Of a stretch of DNA of 64,000 bases, positions 60,095 through 64,000 are shown one piece after another. The translations under genes were made by a program, and so were the position numbers. The stretch comes from Pleurodeles waltl (lineage: Eukaryota; Chordata; Amphibia; Caudata; Salamandridae), in assembly GCF_031143425.1 (NCBI RefSeq), contig NW_027150032.1, positions 1 through 64,000 on the forward strand, read 5' to 3'. Numbering within the stretch: position 1 is the stretch's first letter; every line of letters starts with the position of its first letter. The notes beneath the pieces are model-generated. The model was given only the letters and a program-made list of their open reading frames with translations. It searched no databases and had not been told where the DNA came from.

Positions 60095-62776
60095 TCACCC
60101 CATCTTGGATTCCCCTAGGTCTCTAGTTTTCAGAAATGCACAGGATTGGTAGGTTTCCTTAGGTGGCGGCTGAGCTACAGGCCAAAATCTACAGGTAGGC
60201 ACTTTGCAAAAAACACCTCTGTTTTCTTTCAAAAAATTGGATGTGTCCACGTTGCACTTTAGGGCGTTTCCTGTCGCGGGCACTAGGCCTACCCACACAA
60301 GTGAGGTATCATTTTTATCGGGAGACTTGGGGGAACGCTGGGTGGAAGGTAATTTGTGGCTCCTCTCAGATTCCAGAACTTTCTGCCACAGAAATGAGAG
60401 GAATATGTGTTTTTTTAGCCAAATTTTGAGGTTTGCAAAGGGTTCTGGGTAACAGAACCTGCTCCGAGCCACACAAGTCACCCCATCTTGGATTCCCCGA
60501 GGTATCTAGTTTTCAGAAATGCTCAGGTTTGGTAGGTTTCCCTAGGTGGCGGCTAAGCTACAGGCCAAAATCTACAGGTAGGCACTTGGCAAAAAACACC
60601 ACTGTTTTCTTTCAAAAAATTGGATATGTCCACGTTGCGCTTTGGGGCGTTTCCTGTCGCGGGCGTTAGGCCTACTCACACAAGTGAGGTATCATTTTTA
60701 TCGGGAGACGTGGGGGAACGCTGGGTGGAAAGAAATTTGTGGCTCCTCTCAGATTCCAGAACGTTTTGCCACAGAAATGTGAGGACCATGTGTTTTTTTA
60801 GCCAAATTATGAGGTTTGCAAAGGATTCTGGGTAACAGAACCTGGTCCGAGCCACACAAGTCACCCCATCTTGGATTCCCCTAGGTCTCTAGTTTTCAGA
60901 AATGCACATGATTGGTAGGTTTCCTTAGGTGGCGGCTGAGCTATAGGCCAAAATCTACAGGTAGGCACTTTGCAAAAAACACCTCTGTTTTCTTTCAAAA
61001 AATTGGATGTGTCCACGTTGCACTTTAGGGCGTTTCCTGTCGCGGGCACTAGGCCTACCCACACAAGTGAGGTATCATTTTTATCGGGAGACTTGGGGGA
61101 ACGCTGGGTGGAAGGTAATTTGTGGCTCCTCTCAGATTCCAGAACTTTCTGCCACAGAAATGTGAGGAATATGTGTTTTTTTAGCCAAATTTTGAGGTTT
61201 GCAAAGGGTTCTGGGTAACAGAACCTGGTCCGAGCCACACAAGTCACCCCATCTTGGATTCCCCGAGGTCTCTAGTTTTCAGAAATGCACAGGTTTGGTA
61301 GGTTTCCCTAGGTGGCGGCTAAGCTACAGGCCAAAATCTACAGGTAGGCACTTTGCAAAAAACACCACTGTTTTCTTTCAAAAAATTGGATATGTCCACG
61401 TTGCGCTTTGGGGCGTTTCCTGTCGCGGGCGTTAGGCCTACTCACACAAGTGAGGTATCATTTTTATCGGGAGACGTGGGGGAACGCTGGGTGGAAGGAA
61501 ATTTGTGGCTCCTCTCAGATTCCAGAACTTTCTGCCACAGAAATGTGAGGACCATGTGTTTTTTTAGCCAAATTATGAGGTTTGCAAAGGATTCTGGGTA
61601 ACAGAACCTGGTCCGAGCCACACAAGTCACCCCATCTTGGATTCCCCTAGGTCTCTAGTTTTTAGAAATGCACAGGTTTGGTAGGTTTCCCTAGGTGGCG
61701 GCTGAGCTACAGGCCAAAATCTACAGGTAGGCACTTTGCAAAAAACACCTCTGTTTTCTTTCAAAAAATTGGATGTGTCCACGTTGCGCTTTGGGGCGTT
61801 TCCTGTCGCGGGCGCTAGGCCTACCCACACAAGTGAGGTATCATTTTTATCGGGAGACATTTGGGGAACGCTGGGTGGAAGGTAATTTGTGGCTCCTCTC
61901 AGATTCCAGAACTTTCTGCCACAGAAATGTGAGGAACATGTGTTTTTTTAGCCAAATTTTGAGGTTTGCAAAGGATTCTGGGTAACAGAACCTGGTCCGA
62001 CCCACACAAGTCACCCCATCTTGGTTTCCCCTAGGTCTCTAGTTTTCAGAAATGCACAGGTTTTGTAGGTTTCCCTAGGTGGCGGCTGAGCTACAGGCCA
62101 AAATCTACAGGTAGGCACTTTGCAAAAAACACCTCTGTTTTCTTTAAAAAAATTGGATGTGTCCACGTTGCGCTTTGGGGCGTTTCCTGTCGCGGGCGCT
62201 AGGCCTACCCACACAAGTGAGGTATCATTTTTATCGGGAGACTTGGGGGAACGCTGGGTGGAAGGTAATTTGTGACTCCTCTCAGATTCCAGAACTTTCT
62301 GCCACAGAAATGTGAGGAACATGTGTTTTTTTAGCCAAATGTTGAGGTTTGCAAAGGATTCTGGGTAACAGAACCTGGTCCGAGCCACACAAGTCACCCC
62401 ATCTTGGTTTCCCCTAGGTCTCTAGTTTTCAGAAATGCACAGGTTTGGTAGGTTTCCCTAGGTGGCGGCTGAGCTACAGGCCAAAATCTACAGGTAGGCA
62501 CTTTGCAAAAAAAACCTCTGTTTTCTTTAAAAAAATTGGATGTGCTCACGTTGCGCTTTGGGTCGTTTCCTGTCGCGGGCGCTAGGCCTACCCACACAAG
62601 TGAGGTATCATTTTTATCGGGAGACTTGGGGGAACGCTGGGTGGAAGGAAATTTGTGGCTCCTCTCAGATTCCAGAACTTTCTGCCACAGAAATGTGAGG
62701 AACATGTGTTTTTTTAGCCCAATTTTGAGGTTTGCATAGGATTCTGGGTAACAGAACCTGGTCTGAGCCACACAAG
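60095..62776. repeat. HOR-V copy 1: B C B C G J V (7 units, 2682 bp)
   Basis: Units: B 60095 (gaaatgagagg), C 60478 (ggtatctag, gctcagg, cacttggc, gaacgttttgcc), B 60861 (cacatgattgg, gctatagg), C 61244 (ggatatgtcc), G 61627 (tttttagaaatg, gacatttgggg; 384 bp), J 62011 (ggttttgtagg, aaatgttgagg), V 62394 (aaaaaaaacctctg, gcatagg). The start of copy 2 at 62777 repeats all the private marks of the first units. Confidence 0.88.
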
Positions 62777-64000
62777 TCACCCCATCTTGGATTCCCCTAG
62801 GTCTCTAGTTTTCAGAAATGCACAGGATTGGTAGGTTTCCTTAGGTGGCGGCTGAGCTACAGGCCAAAATCTACAGGTAGGCACTTTGCAAAAAACACCT
62901 CTGTTTTCTTTCAAAAAATTGGATGTGTCCACGTTGCACTTTAGGGCGTTTCCTGTCGCGGGCACTAGGCCTACCCACACAAGTGAGGTATCATTTTTAT
63001 CGGGAGACTTGGGGGAACGCTGGGTGGAAGGTAATTTGTGGCTCCTCTCAGATTCCAGAACTTTCTGCCACAGAAATGAGAGGAATATGTGTTTTTTTAG
63101 CCAAATTTTGAGGTTTGCAAAGGGTTCTGGGTAACAGAACCTGCTCCGAGCCACACAAGTCACCCCATCTTGGATTCCCCGAGGTATCTAGTTTTCAGAA
63201 ATGCTCAGGTTTGGTAGGTTTCCCTAGGTGGCGGCTAAGCTACAGGCCAAAATCTACAGGTAGGCACTTGGCAAAAAACACCACTGTTTTCTTTCAAAAA
63301 ATTGGATATGTCCACGTTGCGCTTTGGGGCGTTTCCTGTCGCGGGCGTTAGGCCTACTCACACAAGTGAGGTATCATTTTTATCGGGAGACGTGGGGGAA
63401 CGCTGGGTGGAAAGAAATTTGTGGCTCCTCTCAGATTCCAGAACGTTTTGCCACAGAAATGTGAGGACCATGTGTTTTTTTAGCCAAATTATGAGGTTTG
63501 CAAAGGATTCTGGGTAACAGAACCTGGTCCGAGCCACACAAGTCACCCCATCTTGGATTCCCCTAGGTCTCTAGTTTTCAGAAATGCACATGATTGGTAG
63601 GTTTCCTTAGGTGGCGGCTGAGCTATAGGCCAAAATCTACAGGTAGGCACTTTGCAAAAAACACCTCTGTTTTCTTTCAAAAAATTGGATGTGTCCACGT
63701 TGCACTTTAGGGCGTTTCCTGTCGCGGGCACTAGGCCTACCCACACAAGTGAGGTATCATTTTTATCGGGAGACTTGGGGGAACGCTGGGTGGAAGGTAA
63801 TTTGTGGCTCCTCTCAGATTCCAGAACTTTCTGCCACAGAAATGTGAGGAATATGTGTTTTTTTAGCCAAATTTTGAGGTTTGCAAAGGGTTCTGGGTAA
63901 CAGAACCTGGTCCGAGCCACACAAGTCACCCCATCTTGGATTCCCCGAGGTCTCTAGTTTTCAGAAATGCACAGGTTTGGTAGGTTTCCCTAGGTGGCGG
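62777..64000. repeat. HOR-V copy 2, cut by the right edge (B C B and partial C)
   Basis: B 62777, C 63160, B 63543 and 75 bp of C from 63926. Reading it against 60095-61318 I saw no difference, including the private gaaatgagagg, ggtatctag, gctcagg, cacttggc, gaacgttttgcc, cacatgattgg and gctatagg. The repeat continues beyond the window. Confidence 0.9.

Larger units (their letters stand above)
1..64000. repeat. 383-bp tandem satellite array (whole window)
   Basis: Anchoring on the recurrent tcaccccatctt motif gives unit starts at 344, 727, 1110, 1493 and so on to 63926, nearly all exactly 383 bp apart. There are 166 full units and two partial ones. All lie in the same orientation with no interruption by other DNA. 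Unit length departs from 383 only in isolated cases of 1-4 bp, found near 11202, 15251, 17045, 17895, 17971, 18285, 19505, 21421, 25255, 27099, 28425, 33140, 36676, 37427, 37514, 38968, 40888, 41830, 44123, 44544, 46034 and 61862; these sum to +4 bp over 63.6 kb. Families differ from one another at roughly twenty positions (about 5%), while equivalent units in neighbouring HOR copies are nearly identical. The array continues past both edges. A satellite (pericentromeric, centromeric or interstitial heterochromatin) is the natural reading; its chromosomal position cannot be told from this sequence. Confidence 0.98.

Noticed and set aside
795..63900. Plus-strand 82-codon and 78-codon frames
   Set aside because: They overlap the minus-strand frames over the same bases in every unit, so at most one could be constrained. 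They appear and vanish with neutral family substitutions.
344..64000. Minus-strand 128-codon and 62-codon frames in nearly every unit as a multigene family
   Set aside because: They start with GTG, follow the repeat exactly, are broken together by one inherited TGG-to-TGA change, and suffer 1-, 2- and 4-base indels without compensation. There is no signal peptide, domain or promoter context.
1..64000. CRISPR-like array
   Set aside because: The repeat is 383 bp with no unique spacers; whole units are homologous.
1..64000. Transposon or LTR remnants giving rise to the array
   Set aside because: I saw no terminal repeats, target-site duplications, transposase or reverse-transcriptase motifs in any frame; unit boundaries are arbitrary points in a circular permutation.
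344..64000. rDNA spacer or 5S rDNA repeat
   Set aside because: No 5S, tRNA or rRNA core sequence is recognisable in the unit, and the whole 383 bp varies at similar rates apart from CpG sites.

Overview
The whole window is one uninterrupted tandem satellite array. A 383-bp unit is repeated head to tail from the first base to the last. Taking the T of the recurrent 'tcaccccatctt' as the unit start, 166 complete units run from 344 to 63925, with a partial unit at each end (1-343 and 63926-64000). Counting every length change I found, those 166 units total 63,582 bp, only 4 bp more than 166 x 383. I see no gene, RNA gene, transposon, CRISPR array or unique sequence. Reading frames on both strands recur in almost every unit because the unit has few stops; I treat them as by-products and annotate no CDS.

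Organism: a eukaryote, very probably a vertebrate with a large genome. The unit is 47% GC (181 of 383 counted in unit 727-1109). CpG is about half the expected number, and many fixed differences between units are CpG transitions, which suggests past cytosine methylation. From memory only, the conceptual minus-strand peptide resembles 'hypothetical proteins' predicted in salamander (newt) genomes. I cannot verify that.

The units fall into recurring families, labelled here by short diagnostic strings. A: gacttcgggg or gcgttttgg, with gtgggaggt. B: ggattggtagg, ccttagg, gcacttt, gggcactagg, often gaatatgtg. C: ccgaggtct, ggctaagct, gcgttagg, tactcac. D: gctagagg, gtgtttacg, tcacggg, tattggg, gtgaaagg. 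E: gtgcccacg, gacgtgcgg, gtcaggaacatgcg. F: ttaccctaggttccgg, gtgtacacg, tactcac, gtgtaagg. G: generic (ggcggctgag, gtgtccacg, gcgcttt, tacccac). H: tataggg, ccagacattt, ggtctgagc. J: ccccagg or gtaggcaggtg-like fronts, and gtgactcc. K: ccaccgaaatg. L: acctctatttt. M: tttgtaaaaaac, tcgcagg, tttttgtcac. N: tttgttagg, tataatt. P: gctctttgg, acatggtcc. Q: tacgca. R: gccggctgag with tataatt. S: ctttagggtg. T: gtgttcacg, tatcagg, cccaatttt or gaccaatttt. V: gtgctcacg, ctttgggtcg.

Layout. 1-2641 is a mixed lead-in. 2642-17196 is an A-B-C-D-E-F type higher-order repeat (HOR) whose A units start at 2642, 5706, 10302 and 16047, so successive copies hold 8, 12 and 15 units. 17197-22563 is a short B-G-G-T repeat of 4, 3 and 5 units. 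22564-48604 holds two imperfect copies of a much longer order (M-N-E-F-H-J, then T-B-C-D-P-Q-F-R-S), offset by about 13.8 kb between 25627 and 39416. 48605-60094 is built from a V-B-(L)-H-J module repeated at 5-9 unit spacing. 60095-64000 is a 7-unit repeat with its second copy cut by the window edge.

How it works together: copies of the same HOR nearly always differ by whole units, and a chimeric unit (front of one family, back of another) sits where a unit was lost or gained. This is the expected footprint of in-register unequal exchange. The most interesting content is this readable recombination history, with very recent duplications (48.5-54.1 kb; 60.0-64.0 kb) and one apparent long-range transfer (59.3-60.1 kb matching 17-21 kb).
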